Part shown: one piece after another, positions 17,318 through 25,464 of the stretch
How positions within the stretch are numbered: position 1 is the stretch's first letter
How the letters are laid out: each line of letters starts with the position of its first letter
NCBI RefSeq assembly: GCF_014698835.1
Contig: NZ_JACJTU010000008.1
Span: 62,001-126,000, forward strand
Reading direction: 5' to 3'
Source of the DNA: Nostoc paludosum FACHB-159
GTDB taxonomy: Bacteria > Cyanobacteriota > Cyanobacteriia > Cyanobacteriales > Nostocaceae
DNA length: 64,000 bases
Made by a program: the position numbers and the translations under genes
Notes under the pieces: model-generated
Told to the model about the DNA's origin: nothing
Database searches by the model: none
The model's input: the letters and a program-made list of their open reading frames with translations, nothing else

Positions 17318-18862
17318 ATGGCGCGTCTAGCACTGCTGAGTGTATCTAATAAAACTGGTTTAATTGACCTAGCCCGTAGCTTGGTTGAAGAATTCGACTT
17401 TGATTTAATCAGCAGTGGGGGAACAGCCCAGGCACTCAAAGATGCTGGACTCCCAGTTACCAAGGTTGCTGATTATACAGGCTCACCAGAAATTTTAGGT
17501 GGTCGAGTTAAAACGCTACATCCCCGAATTCATGGCGGAATTTTGGCACGGCGGGATGTTCCCCAAGATATTACAGATTTAGAAAATAACCAAATTCGCC
17601 CGATTGATTTAGTAGTAGTTAATCTTTATCCTTTTGAGGAAACTATTGCTAAACCGGGGGTGACATTAGCTGACGCTGTTGAACAGATTGATATCGGCGG
17701 CCCGGCAATGCTGCGGGCATCATCGAAAAACTTTGCCCATTTGACTGTATTATGCGACCCAGGACAATATAACGAGTATTTAGAGGAATTGCGGCAAAAC
17801 AACGGCGAAGTATCTTTACAATTTCGCCAAAAGGCAGCTTTAAAAGGATTTTTGCATACTGCAAGTTACGACCAAGCGATAGCGCAAGCGCTGACTTGTC
17901 AGTTCGCATCTTACCTCGCAGGCACACAAAACTACAACCTCAGCGGTACACAATTACAATCTCTGCGTTACGGCGAAAACCCTCACCAACCTGCCGCTTG
18001 GTATCAAACTGGTACTACACCAACGGGATGGGCAGCCGCGACAAAACTCCAAGGCAAAGAACTCAGTTACAATAACTTGGTTGATTTAGAAGCTGCACGC
18101 CGAATTATTGCCGAATTCACTGATACGCCAGCAGCAACGATTATTAAACATACAAATCCCTGTGGTACGGCACTGGGAAGTAGTATTTCAGAAGCCTATC
18201 AAAAAGCTTTCAATGCCGATTCTACCTCTGCCTTTGGTGGCATTGTGGCACTCAACCGGCCCATAGATGCAGCTACAGCCAGCGAGTTAACTAAAACATT
18301 TTTAGAATGTGTGGTTGCACCAAGTTGTGAAGCGGACGCCCAAGAAATTTTAGGTAAGAAATCTAACGTGCGAGTTTTGATTTTACCAGATTTGAACAGT
18401 GGGCCTAAAGAAACAGTAAAAGCGATCGCAGGTGGTTTTCTCGTCCAAACTAGCGATGACATCATTGCTGATACTAGTCAATGGCAAGTAGTCACCGAAC
18501 GTCAACCTAGTGCTGACGAGTTGGCAGAATTGCTGTTTGCTTGGAAGGTTTGCAAACATGTCAAATCTAATGCGATCGTTGTAACAAGCGATCGCACTAC
18601 ACTAGGAGTAGGTGCCGGTCAAATGAACCGCGTCGGCTCAGTGAAAATTGCCCTAGAACAAGCCGGGGAAAAAGCCAAAGGCGCAACTCTCGCCAGCGAT
18701 GGATTTTTCCCCTTCGATGATTCAGTCAAAACAGCCGCAGCAGCAGGAATCACAGCCATTGTCCAACCAGGCGGAAGTTTGCGCGATAAAGATTCCATCA
18801 AAGCCGCTAACGACTTAGGTTTAGTAATGGTGTTGACTGGTGTACGTCATTTTTTACACTAA
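17318..18862 (+). CDS. purH: Bifunctional AICAR formyltransferase / IMP cyclohydrolase
   Basis: 514 aa; catalyses the last two steps of IMP synthesis. N-terminal IMP cyclohydrolase domain of MGS-like fold (about 1-195): ARLALLSVSNKTG, LISSGGTAQAL, GRVKTLHPRIHGGILARRD. C-terminal transformylase domain (about 200-514): LRYGENPHQPAAWY, KELSYNNLVDLEAA, IIKHTNPCGTA, AFGGIVALNRP, and C-terminal PGGSLRDKDSI. Full family length. A Yfr2-like sRNA gene begins about 80 bp downstream in the same orientation. Confidence 0.97.
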   Translation: MARLALLSVSNKTGLIDLARSLVEEFDFDLISSGGTAQALKDAGLPVTKVADYTGSPEILGGRVKTLHPRIHGGILARRDVPQDITDLENNQIRPIDLVVVNLYPFEETIAKPGVTLADAVEQIDIGGPAMLRASSKNFAHLTVLCDPGQYNEYLEELRQNNGEVSLQFRQKAALKGFLHTASYDQAIAQALTCQFASYLAGTQNYNLSGTQLQSLRYGENPHQPAAWYQTGTTPTGWAAATKLQGKELSYNNLVDLEAARRIIAEFTDTPAATIIKHTNPCGTALGSSISEAYQKAFNADSTSAFGGIVALNRPIDAATASELTKTFLECVVAPSCEADAQEILGKKSNVRVLILPDLNSGPKETVKAIAGGFLVQTSDDIIADTSQWQVVTERQPSADELAELLFAWKVCKHVKSNAIVVTSDRTTLGVGAGQMNRVGSVKIALEQAGEKAKGATLASDGFFPFDDSVKTAAAAGITAIVQPGGSLRDKDSIKAANDLGLVMVLTGVRHFLH

Positions 18863-18906
18863 CTTCTGTTAATCTGGTGCAGTTTTAAAACTGTCACTCA
18901 AAATAC

Positions 18907-18935
18907 TTGCTCTTTGATAAAAGCAGTGATATCTT
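18907..18935 (+). promoter_or_regulatory. Promoter of Yfr2-like sRNA copy A
   Basis: -35-like TTGCTC (18907-18912) and -10-like TATCTT (18930-18935) with a 17-bp spacer ending AGCAGTGA. The spacer end and -10 are shared with copies B and C, whereas surrounding DNA is not, supporting a real promoter. Confidence 0.6.
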
Positions 18936-18941
18936 TTAGTT

Positions 18942-19012
18942 GTGTGTGAGGAGCAAGTTAAAAATAAAAAGCGTTTGGGGTGGAAACACGGCAACACTCC
19001 CAAGCGCTTTTT
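18942..19012 (+). ncRNA. Yfr2-like small RNA, copy A
   Basis: A block of about 70 nt is shared with two other loci in this window. It starts GTGTGTGAGGAGCAAGTT and ends in a long terminator-type hairpin: AAAAAGCGTTTGGG pairs with CCCAAGCGCTTTTT around a loop containing GGAAACA (18982-18988). GGAAACA in a central loop and a 3' terminator hairpin are the published hallmarks of the cyanobacterial Yfr2 family. The 5' end is inferred from the promoter; it follows purH in the same direction. Targets are unknown. Confidence 0.75.
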
Positions 19013-19019
19013 AATTTGC

Positions 19020-19527
19020 ATTATTAAGTCTTTCTGATAGCCCCAACCTGCTGATATCATTTCCGGTTAAAGACTTAGGGACTTGCAAATAAATAAATAT
19101 CCCATCCCTGCGGGACGCTATGCGAACGCTTTTAAGGCAGGGGGCAGGGATCTCTTAGCTGGGGCGACAGAAAGTCGTTTTGAAGGAGGAAAATTGAATA
19201 ATTTATTTTCTGGAGTTCCCTTATCATTAGGATTGACGCAAAGAAAAGTCTGAGGGGCAAAAAATATATTTATCTCTGATAATACCAGCAGATCGGATTT
19301 TTCAGGTAATAGATAAAAAAGGGCGATCGCCATTGTAGACAGTACTAATTGGCCAGACATAATGGAGTCCAGAACTGGTTTAACTCCTGCACTCGTTAAA
19401 CCAGGGCAAGACACTGTTCATACCATTTCACTAAATCTAAGCCCTAGCGATATCTATTTATACATCTTAGGATATAAGTTAGTTTAATTATGAAATATTA
19501 AAGTAAAATTAATTCAGATAAAAACTT
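19020..19527. other. Spacer between sRNA copy A and the EF-hand gene
   Basis: AT-rich. It holds a short GC-rich dispersed repeat (CCCTGCGGGACGCTATGCGAACGC near 19104-19127). A 98-codon minus-strand frame at 19118-19414 has no protein-like features and crosses that repeat, so it is not called. The stretch just before 19528 is probably the EF-hand promoter. Confidence 0.5.
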
Positions 19528-19758
19528 ATGACAACCGAGCAAGAGCTTCAATCTCTTTTTAAGACTTTAGATCGCGATCAAGACGGCAAAATCTCCATTA
19601 ATGAACTTTTTTTAAGTCCTGGCTTAAGTGCAATCATTTCAGCAGACACAGGTATCAGTAGTCCTCAGGAGTTGCTAGGTATGTATGGAGATAAAGACGG
19701 TAGCATCACCTTTGAAGAGTTAAAGAAAGTTGTTGAGAAAGCAGGGAATTTAAAGTAG
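19528..19758 (+). CDS. Two-EF-hand calcium-binding protein (CSE-like)
   Basis: 76 aa. The first EF-hand loop is canonical (DRDQDGKISINE, residues 15-26: Asp at 1, 3, 5, Gly 6, Ile 8, Glu 12). The second (residues 53-64, YGDKDGSITFEE) has Tyr instead of Asp at position 1 but keeps positions 3, 5, 6, 8 and 12. Size and arrangement match the small calcium sensor EF-hand (CSE) protein of filamentous cyanobacteria, implicated in calcium signalling and photosynthesis; orthology is inferred. There is no signal peptide, so it is cytoplasmic. Two hairpins follow the stop. Confidence 0.88.
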   Translation: MTTEQELQSLFKTLDRDQDGKISINELFLSPGLSAIISADTGISSPQELLGMYGDKDGSITFEELKKVVEKAGNLK

Positions 19759-19768
19759 CAGTCAAAAA

Positions 19769-19833
19769 AATAAGGGTATCCTATTCCCTATTACCCTTAT
19801 TACCCCTTCTAGGATACCTTGAGAGGGGTTTTG
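19769..19833 (+). terminator. Two consecutive hairpins after the EF-hand gene
   Basis: AATAAGGGTA (19769-19778) pairs with TACCCTTATT (19792-19801); then ACCCC (19802-19806) pairs with GGGGT (19825-19829) followed by TTTTG. The second looks like an intrinsic terminator. Confidence 0.6.
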
Positions 19834-19849
19834 TTATAGGTGGGAAAAG

Positions 19850-19969
19850 TTAATTCCTCCCTCCTTCCTCGGCTTGCGTTCCTCCAGTAATAATGCTGGT
19901 ATTACCTTGTAAGCTAACTACAGAATTGACAGGTAATGTCTTATCTGCAACAATCTGTGCTATTACAAG
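19850..19969 (-). pseudogene. Relic: start of a filamentous haemagglutinin-type secreted protein
   Basis: The minus strand reads AQIVADKTLPVNSVV, SLQGNTSIITGGTQA, then EEGGRN and a stop. This matches the beginning of the mature haemagglutination-activity (TPS secretion) domain, usually AQI(V/T)PD.TLP.NS.V..(Q/N)GN...I.GGTQ. An in-frame stop precedes it, no signal peptide or start remains, and it ends after 39 codons. It is a fragment of a two-partner-secretion gene. No related downstream part or TpsB partner is in the window. Confidence 0.65.
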
Positions 19970-21228
19970 TTAAATCTTGTTGCGTCATCGTCTATCATAA
20001 TATTTGCATTCATTTAAATGTGGTTGTCTAGATTGTTGTCCGTAGCGATCGCTAGTAATCAATAATGTTTAAAGTTTCAATGTTATGAGAGTTAGTTTGG
20101 CATTTATTTTTATGAAGGAATTAAATAGTTTATTTGCAGAATCTACTAACTTGATAAATACTACACATTAGTATCTATGTTGATGGCTCACAACATTTGT
20201 GAAAATACCAAAAACCTGTTCTATTGTTTCTCGTAGTAATTAGACGGTCATTAATCAAGGAATGTTAACCGGATTTTGCTCTAGTAAGAAAATCCTCTCG
20301 TCAAACAAAAATATATTATAGAGTTTAATAATAGAAGTTTCTAGAAAAGTTTTTGATTTTTATCCTGAACTTAACGGTTTGCTCATGCAAAAATATACCT
20401 GATTAATGTCATGATTTTGCCGCCATCTATCCTAAGAGGGATTTTGGGTGAACGGACACTTAAACTGCGATCGCCCTATGGCACCCCTACAACTGCATGA
20501 GTTTTACCCCTGGCACTTCTAGCATTATTTTCAGCCTTGGCTGAAGGCTAACGCAAAAATAACATGGGAACTCGCAAGTAGCCTTTCCCACAAAGCAGCC
20601 CCAACCGCTTTGACATGAGGTTCAGACCAGCGAGTCACCGCAGAGATGTCTTCATAAGTTTCTCGGCATTGCTGAATCTAGGGATGATTTTTACCTCACG
20701 CAAAGGCGCAAAGGCGCAAAGAATCTACCTTTAGCCTTCGTCAAAAATCTTAATTCATCCCGCATTTATGCAACGCCCAACGAACCAATTGATTACACTA
20801 ATAACTGTTTCTAAATCAAAGGATAAAGGCACAAAAGGATCGATGGGCTTCATGAAACTTAATTAACTTTGGCAGTGGATTTGCTTAGTTGGATAGTTCT
20901 GAAGATAAATTAAGCTCTGACAGCTTGACTTTGATCTATCCGATATTTTCTCATGATTGCTGCCAAATCAAGCGATCGCTTCATCCCCCATCTTGATAGC
21001 AGTATTTTATACCAATTATCTAAAATTCACCAACATGTTTCTGATGTAGGTAAAACATCTTTCCTATAACCGTACTTTTCTATTAGCTGCTTTCTCACTT
21101 GGGCAGCACTCAATCGAGTATATAATTTTCTACTTCTCCTTTAGATTTACTTTGAGACCATGTGGGGTATTTTGAAAGGCAAGAGCAGAGAAATTTATTT
21201 AAAGAATTTAAAATTTTTATTCAAAATA
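19970..21228. other. Gene-poor region with gene remnants
   Basis: About 1.3 kb without an intact gene. Besides the possible relic at 20531-20677 it has an ACGCAAAGGCGCAAAGGCGC repeat near 20698-20720, a weak 24-codon minus-strand peptide frame near 20940-20990, and HIP1 sites near 20467 and 20973. It lies between the haemagglutinin fragment and the two sRNA genes, consistent with a decayed accessory locus. Confidence 0.5.
20531..20677 (-). pseudogene. Possible coding relic, family unknown
   Basis: A 48-codon minus-strand frame (stop to stop, no ATG) has a natural composition: IQQCRETYEDISAVTRW, SEPHVKAVGAALWERLL. It ends before a short inverted repeat (CAGCCTTGGCTG). It could be a leftover of a gene, but I do not recognise it and chance is possible. 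Confidence 0.3.
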
Positions 21229-21229
21229 C

Positions 21230-21258
21230 TTGCTTTTTTATGGAAGTAGTGATATGGT
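21230..21258 (+). promoter_or_regulatory. Promoter of Yfr2-like sRNA copy B
   Basis: TTGCTT (21230-21235), 17-bp spacer ending AGTAGTGA, TATGGT (21253-21258). Copies A and B share CAAAATACTTGCT across the -35 region. Confidence 0.6.
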
Positions 21259-21264
21259 TTATTT

Positions 21265-21335
21265 GTGTGTGAGGAGCAAGTTAAAAATAAAAAGCGTTTG
21301 GGGTGGAAACACGGCAACACTCCCAGGCGCTTTTT
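21265..21335 (+). ncRNA. Yfr2-like small RNA, copy B
   Basis: Nearly identical to copy A from GTGTGTGAGGAGCAAG to the hairpin. GGAAACA is at 21305-21311. The 3' arm reads CCCAGGCGCTTTTT instead of CCCAAGCGCTTTTT. The 5' arm keeps GCGTTTGGG, so pairing at the changed position becomes U-G instead of U-A. The structure is kept, which supports a functional RNA. It is in tandem with copy C, about 165 bp apart. Confidence 0.75.
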
Positions 21336-21416
21336 AATTTTGCGTATAAAAATTTGGATTGTGGTACACTTTTCAAAGTGTCACCCGCTACACTCAAGTT
21401 TTAGTTATAGCAGTGA

Positions 21417-21422
21417 TATCTT
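21417..21422 (+). promoter_or_regulatory. -10 element of Yfr2-like sRNA copy C
   Basis: TATCTT preceded by AGCAGTGA, as in copy A. The -35 region is diverged (TCAAGT at the matching place), so this promoter may be weaker or differently regulated. Confidence 0.5.
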
Positions 21423-21428
21423 TCATTT

Positions 21429-21497
21429 GTGTGAGGAGCAAGTTAAGAATAAAAAGCGTCTGGGGTGGAAACACGGCAACACTCCCAGGCGCTTTTT
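21429..21497 (+). ncRNA. Yfr2-like small RNA, copy C
   Basis: Same layout: TGTGAGGAGCAAGTTA, then AAAAAGCGTCTGGGGTGG with GGAAACA at 21467-21473 and the closing arm CCCAGGCGCTTTTT. Relative to copy B the 5' arm changes GCGTTTGG to GCGTCTGG, turning a U-G pair into C-G: a stabilising change. The three copies therefore vary in a structure-preserving way. Confidence 0.75.
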
Positions 21498-21938
21498 ACC
21501 TGGTATACATAAAAACATAATCGTATCTTTGCGTAAGTCCTGATACAGCAGAATTTAGTGGATTCAAAAGCACAGCCAAAGAGGCTCCCTCAAAATTTCA
21601 GAATTCAGAATTAGAATAGGCTTTCGGTGTAGTTACCAGACCTAGATGGTGTACGGTACTAACTTGGAATCTACTGTATATCAGTGTTTGTGCAAAATGG
21701 TGTTACCGATAAAAGATAACAAAAGTAACGGTAATAATCAGCAGAATATTTAATTTTTTTAATAACCGAATTTTGAAAGTGGATTTTATATAAAGTTGTG
21801 TGAAACCTTGAGGTTGGGGGTAGCGTCACTATTTCAGCCACCAGTTATCGGAAATCACTCCAGATTGGACATTTCATTTCTGGATAGAGTACTTGAGATA
21901 ATTAAAACACTAGCCCAAATTCTCAACCCCAAATTGCA
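21498..21938. other. Spacer upstream of lptA
   Basis: About 440 bp, AT-rich. It has a short GAATTCAGAATTAGAAT repeat near 21598-21617 and no open frame of note. It probably contains the promoter of the lptA-lptB operon. Confidence 0.5.
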
Positions 21939-22436
21939 ATGATACCCTGCTATAAATTGCCCATATCCCAGATACGTCGTGTTGGATTAGCTTTATTGAT
22001 GCCAGCTTTTTTCTTAGGAACTTTTGCTGTCCCGAACCAACTGCAAACCGCTACTGCACAAACACCTGGAGAAAATCGCCCTCTAACTATCCGTGCTGAT
22101 GTACAAGAATATGATGCCAAAACTCAAGTAATTACGGCTCGTGGCAATGTGCAAATGTCGTATCCTTCTCGCCAGCTTCAGGCAACGGCCGCCCAAGCAC
22201 AGTACTTTAGTAAAGAACGCCGGATTGACTTTAGTGGCAACGTCTATATTTTGCAACAGGGAGGTAACAGCATCCGGGCAGAGAAGGTAACCTATTTAAT
22301 TGATGAAGGGCGATTTGTCGCTTTACCCCAACCCAACCGTCAGGTAGAGTCCATCTACATGGTGGAGGAATCAGATAATAATGGACAAACTGCGACACCT
22401 GCCCCACAAACACCGCAATTTAAACGTTCTAATTAG
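21939..22436 (+). CDS. lptA: LptA/OstA-like periplasmic lipopolysaccharide-bridge protein
   Basis: 165 aa. A signal peptide (hydrophobic about 14-33, cleavage near ATAQT) sends it to the periplasm. The OstA domain (about 48-135) is clear: LTIRADVQEYDAKTQVITARGNVQMSYPSRQLQATAAQAQYFSKERRIDFSGNVYILQQG-type beta-taco repeats. It should form part of the periplasmic bridge that carries lipopolysaccharide to the outer membrane. It lies 27 bp before lptB and in the same direction as lptF. No lptC is between them. Confidence 0.88.
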   Translation: MIPCYKLPISQIRRVGLALLMPAFFLGTFAVPNQLQTATAQTPGENRPLTIRADVQEYDAKTQVITARGNVQMSYPSRQLQATAAQAQYFSKERRIDFSGNVYILQQGGNSIRAEKVTYLIDEGRFVALPQPNRQVESIYMVEESDNNGQTATPAPQTPQFKRSN

Positions 22437-22463
22437 CATCTACCATTAAGAAAGGCTGCAACA

Positions 22464-23192
22464 GTGAAAATTGTTTTAGAGAATATTCATAAATCTTACA
22501 ACAAGCGAGTAATTGTCAATCGCGTCAACCTTTCTGTTTCTCAAGGCGAAGTCGTTGGTTTATTAGGCCCCAATGGGGCTGGTAAAACGACGACTTTTTA
22601 CATTGCTACAGGTTTAGAAAAACCCAACCAAGGAAAAGTTTGGCTAGGTAATCTCGATATTACAGGAATGCCAATGCACAAAAGGGCACGATTGGGTATT
22701 GGCTATCTAGCACAAGAACCAAGTGTTTTTCGCCAGCTCTCGGTACAAGATAATATTTTATTAGTGCTAGAGCAAACTAATGTGCCACGATGGGAGTGGT
22801 CAAGGCGATTAACAACTTTACTGCGGGAGTTTCGCTTGGAAAAATTAGCTAATAGCAAGGGAATTCAACTTTCTGGTGGTGAACGACGCCGCACGGAATT
22901 AGCAAGGTCTTTGGCTGCTGGACGAGAAGGGCCAAAGTTTTTATTTTTGGATGAACCATTTGCGGGAGTCGATCCCATAGCAGTCTCAGAAATTCAGCAA
23001 ATTGTAGCTCAATTGCGCGATCGCGGTATGGGTATTTTAATTACAGATCATAATGTCCGCGAAACCCTCGCCATCACCGATCGCGGTTATATCATGCGTG
23101 AGGGACAAATTCTCGCTTTTGGGACTTCTGACGAACTCTACCACAACCCCCTTGTGCGCCAATATTACTTAGGCGATAGCTTTCAAGTGTAA
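22464..23192 (+). CDS. lptB: LptB, ATPase of the lipopolysaccharide export ABC transporter
   Basis: 242 aa beginning at a GTG. Walker A GPNGAGKTT (35-43), signature LSGGE (136-140), Walker B FLFLDEP (159-165) and switch His H196 (ITDHNV) are all intact. The length and the C-terminal GTSDELYHNPLVRQYYLGDSF are typical of LptB rather than other ABC ATPases. It powers extraction of lipopolysaccharide from the inner membrane with LptF/LptG permeases. It lies between lptA and lptF. Confidence 0.95.
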   Translation: MKIVLENIHKSYNKRVIVNRVNLSVSQGEVVGLLGPNGAGKTTTFYIATGLEKPNQGKVWLGNLDITGMPMHKRARLGIGYLAQEPSVFRQLSVQDNILLVLEQTNVPRWEWSRRLTTLLREFRLEKLANSKGIQLSGGERRRTELARSLAAGREGPKFLFLDEPFAGVDPIAVSEIQQIVAQLRDRGMGILITDHNVRETLAITDRGYIMREGQILAFGTSDELYHNPLVRQYYLGDSFQV

Positions 23193-23547
23193 ATTTAAGA
23201 ATTCAGAATTCAGAAGTCAGGAGTGAAAAAATCTTTCTATTTAGCTTTCAGATTGAGATAGCGTACTTAATTTAATCACAAATTACTGTATTAAGTTAAT
23301 AATTTAAAAGAATAGTTTCATCTTTTATTTTTCAGCATGAATTTATTCGTTAATCTCTAGCTATGGAGAATTGATTTGTGAGATCGAAAACAGTATACAC
23401 AGCTAAATATAGTGCAGGATATAGATAGACATTTCTAAACCCGATTATGAAACCTTTTTTACTCCTGAATTCTGACTCCTGAATTCTGACTCCTACTGTA
23501 TACTTTGCTTTACCAGGGTTGCCAATATTTAACTTTTGAAGTTGCTT
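23193..23547. repeat. Spacer with inverted GAATTC-type repeats before lptF
   Basis: GAATTCAGAATTCAGAAGTC (about 23200-23219) faces three CTGAATTCTGACTC-type units (about 23461-23494) in opposite orientation. The remainder is AT-rich. Such GAATTCTGA units recur at 21598, 34940 and 38036. No gene is supported, and the gap separates lptF from lptB. Confidence 0.6.
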
Positions 23548-24723
23548 ATGATATCAAAGAAACTCACGTCGTTCTACAGCCTAAATTCGCTGCTGCCTTT
23601 TACGATTATGGATCGTTATCTTGGCAGCGAATTGTTACCTCCGTTTTTCTTTGGTGTCGGAGCTTTCTCTTCAATCGGTGTCACCATTGATGCTGTATTC
23701 GATCTAGTTAGAAAAGTCGTCGAATCTGGATTACCTGTAGGCATTGCCATCCAAGTTTTTTTATTAAAGTTTCCCAACTTTATCGTTTTAGCCTTCCCCA
23801 TGTCCACACTGCTGGCTACTTTGATGACCTATAGTCGTCTTTCCAGCGAGAGCGAACTAATAGCCTTGCGTGGTTGTGGAGTGAGTGTCTATCGCATGGT
23901 GCTAACTGCTGTGATGTTAAGTTTTTTGGTCACAGGAATGACATTTGTGTTTAACGAACAAATTGCACCAGCAGCAAATTATCAAGCGGCTATGACTTTA
24001 GATCGAGCGCTCAAATCAGATAAGCCAACTTTTAAACAGCAAAATATTTTTTATCCTGAATACCAAGATGTTATCCAGGCGGATGGCAGTAAAAATAGAA
24101 TATTATCACGCTTGTTTTACGCCGACCAATTTGATGGTAAGCGTATGACAGGTTTGACAATTATAGATCGTTCAACTAAAGGTCTGAATCAAATTGTGGT
24201 ATCAGAATCCGCCCAGTGGAATGCTTCTCAAAATGTTTGGGATTTTTACAACGGCACAATCTATTTTGTCGCAGCCGATCGCTCTTATCGCAACATTGTC
24301 AGATTTGAACACCAACAACTGCAACTACCCCGCACACCATTAAATTTGGCAGAAAAAAGCCGGGACTACGATGAAATGAATATTGCCGAAGGGTTCGAGC
24401 AATTAGAAGTCGAACGTCTCGGTGGCGATCGCCAAAAAATTCGCAAACTCGAAGTTAGGATTCAACAAAAAATCTCCTTACCCTTTGTGTGCGTAGTTTT
24501 TGGCTTAGTCGGCGCCGCGATGGGAAGCATACCCCAGCGCACCGGCAGAGGCACCAGTTTTGGAATTAGCGTTATAGTTATTTTTTCCTATTACTTACTT
24601 TTCTTTATAAGTGGTGCGATCGCACAAGCAGGCGTCCTCTCTCCCTTTATGGGGGCTTGGTTACCCAACTTCGTTTTTTTAGGAATAGGTATATTTTTAT
24701 TGATGCGAGTCGCCAACCGGTAA
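23548..24723 (+). CDS. lptF: LptF/LptG-family permease (YjgP/YjgQ)
   Basis: 391 aa from ATG 23548; ATG 23608 (MDRYLGSELLPPFFFGVG) is an equally plausible, more conserved start. Three membrane helices lie in the first third, including VFDLVRKVVESGLPV...FLLKFPNFIVLAFPMSTLLATLMTYSRL, followed by a large periplasmic beta domain (about 160-310) and three helices at the end. It should form the membrane part of the LptB2FG transporter. Only one permease gene is here, so it may act as a homodimer or with a partner elsewhere. Confidence 0.9.
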   Translation: MISKKLTSFYSLNSLLPFTIMDRYLGSELLPPFFFGVGAFSSIGVTIDAVFDLVRKVVESGLPVGIAIQVFLLKFPNFIVLAFPMSTLLATLMTYSRLSSESELIALRGCGVSVYRMVLTAVMLSFLVTGMTFVFNEQIAPAANYQAAMTLDRALKSDKPTFKQQNIFYPEYQDVIQADGSKNRILSRLFYADQFDGKRMTGLTIIDRSTKGLNQIVVSESAQWNASQNVWDFYNGTIYFVAADRSYRNIVRFEHQQLQLPRTPLNLAEKSRDYDEMNIAEGFEQLEVERLGGDRQKIRKLEVRIQQKISLPFVCVVFGLVGAAMGSIPQRTGRGTSFGISVIVIFSYYLLFFISGAIAQAGVLSPFMGAWLPNFVFLGIGIFLLMRVANR

Positions 24724-24724
24724 A

Positions 24725-24770
24725 TTAAGGGACGCGGGGACGCAAAGACACGGGGACGCGGGGAAAGAGA
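24725..24770. repeat. GGGGACGC short tandem repeat
   Basis: GGGACGCGGGGACGCAAAGACACGGGGACGCGGGG lies just after lptF, with a partial complement (CTTTCCGCGTCCTC) near 24811. It belongs to the heptamer repeat family and may help terminate lptF. Confidence 0.55.
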
Positions 24771-24843
24771 ACACAGAAAGCATATTTGATAATTTCTCCG
24801 TATGTCTCCCACTTTCCGCGTCCTCTTCTTTCCCACACCTCAA

Positions 24844-25464
24844 TCACGGATGATAATTTCGACATTCTGGCGCATCTGGATTTTCCTTACAATATTTTTC
24901 AAAAGTAACTTTAGCTGACACCATACCCTCAGCTTTTTGATGAGCCGCTTCTGCTTGGAGTTCTTCTACCTCATCCCAAGCAGCTGCACACGCCTTAGAA
25001 TAGGCACCTTGTTCAGTACAAATAGCACGAGCCTGTTCAATAGCTTTTTGAATTCTCTCCTCTAACAGTGGCACTTTTGGCGCTTCCACAAAGTCGCTTT
25101 TGGTCAAAATGTCGGTAATCGAGATAATCCCTAGCAGCTTACCTTGAATCACAGGCGCTCTATGGATACCAGTATTAGCAAATAACCTTGCTACATATTC
25201 CACAGCCAGATCGGGGTTTACCACAATACAAGGCTTACTCATAATTTCATAAACCCGCACTTCCTTCGGATCTTTACCGTAGGCTATTACCTTATAGACA
25301 ACATCTGTTTCTGTGACAATACCATAGGCATCATTGTCATAGCGACGATCCACAACCAGCGCCCGCAATTTTTTTTCTTTCATCAGCCCCACCGCTTCGG
25401 CCACAGTCGCCGAACCACGAATGGTAACTACGTTTTTGGTCATGATATCTTCAGCTTTCATCAT
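24844..25464 (-). CDS. CBS-CP12 fusion protein
   Basis: 206 aa from the ATG at 25464 (MMKAEDIMTKNVV), preceded by AGGAG; an upstream ATG at 25527 is less likely. Residues about 4-125 are a CBS pair (Bateman module), which binds adenosine nucleotides. Residues about 133-206 are CP12: Cys pair ICTEQGAYSKAC, the AWDEVEEL core, and a second Cys pair YCKENPDAPEC near the C-terminus. CP12 binds GAPDH and phosphoribulokinase and shuts down the Calvin cycle when oxidised. The fusion could add energy-charge sensing. Such fusions are known in cyanobacteria. Confidence 0.93.
   Translation of the reverse strand: MMKAEDIMTKNVVTIRGSATVAEAVGLMKEKKLRALVVDRRYDNDAYGIVTETDVVYKVIAYGKDPKEVRVYEIMSKPCIVVNPDLAVEYVARLFANTGIHRAPVIQGKLLGIISITDILTKSDFVEAPKVPLLEERIQKAIEQARAICTEQGAYSKACAAAWDEVEELQAEAAHQKAEGMVSAKVTFEKYCKENPDAPECRNYHP

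Noticed and set aside
18907-19012. Yfr1-like sRNA on the minus strand because of a GCTCCTCACAC motif
   Set aside because: The promoter, GGAAACA loop and T-tailed hairpin all point to the plus strand and fit Yfr2 better.
19118-19414. 98-codon minus-strand frame
   Set aside because: No recognisable motifs, crosses a dispersed GC-rich repeat and has no ribosome-binding site.
21265-21543. 92-codon frame with two copies of CEEQVKNKKRLGWKHGNTPRR
   Set aside because: The repeat is the two sRNA genes read through; stops and hairpin structure fit RNA, not protein.
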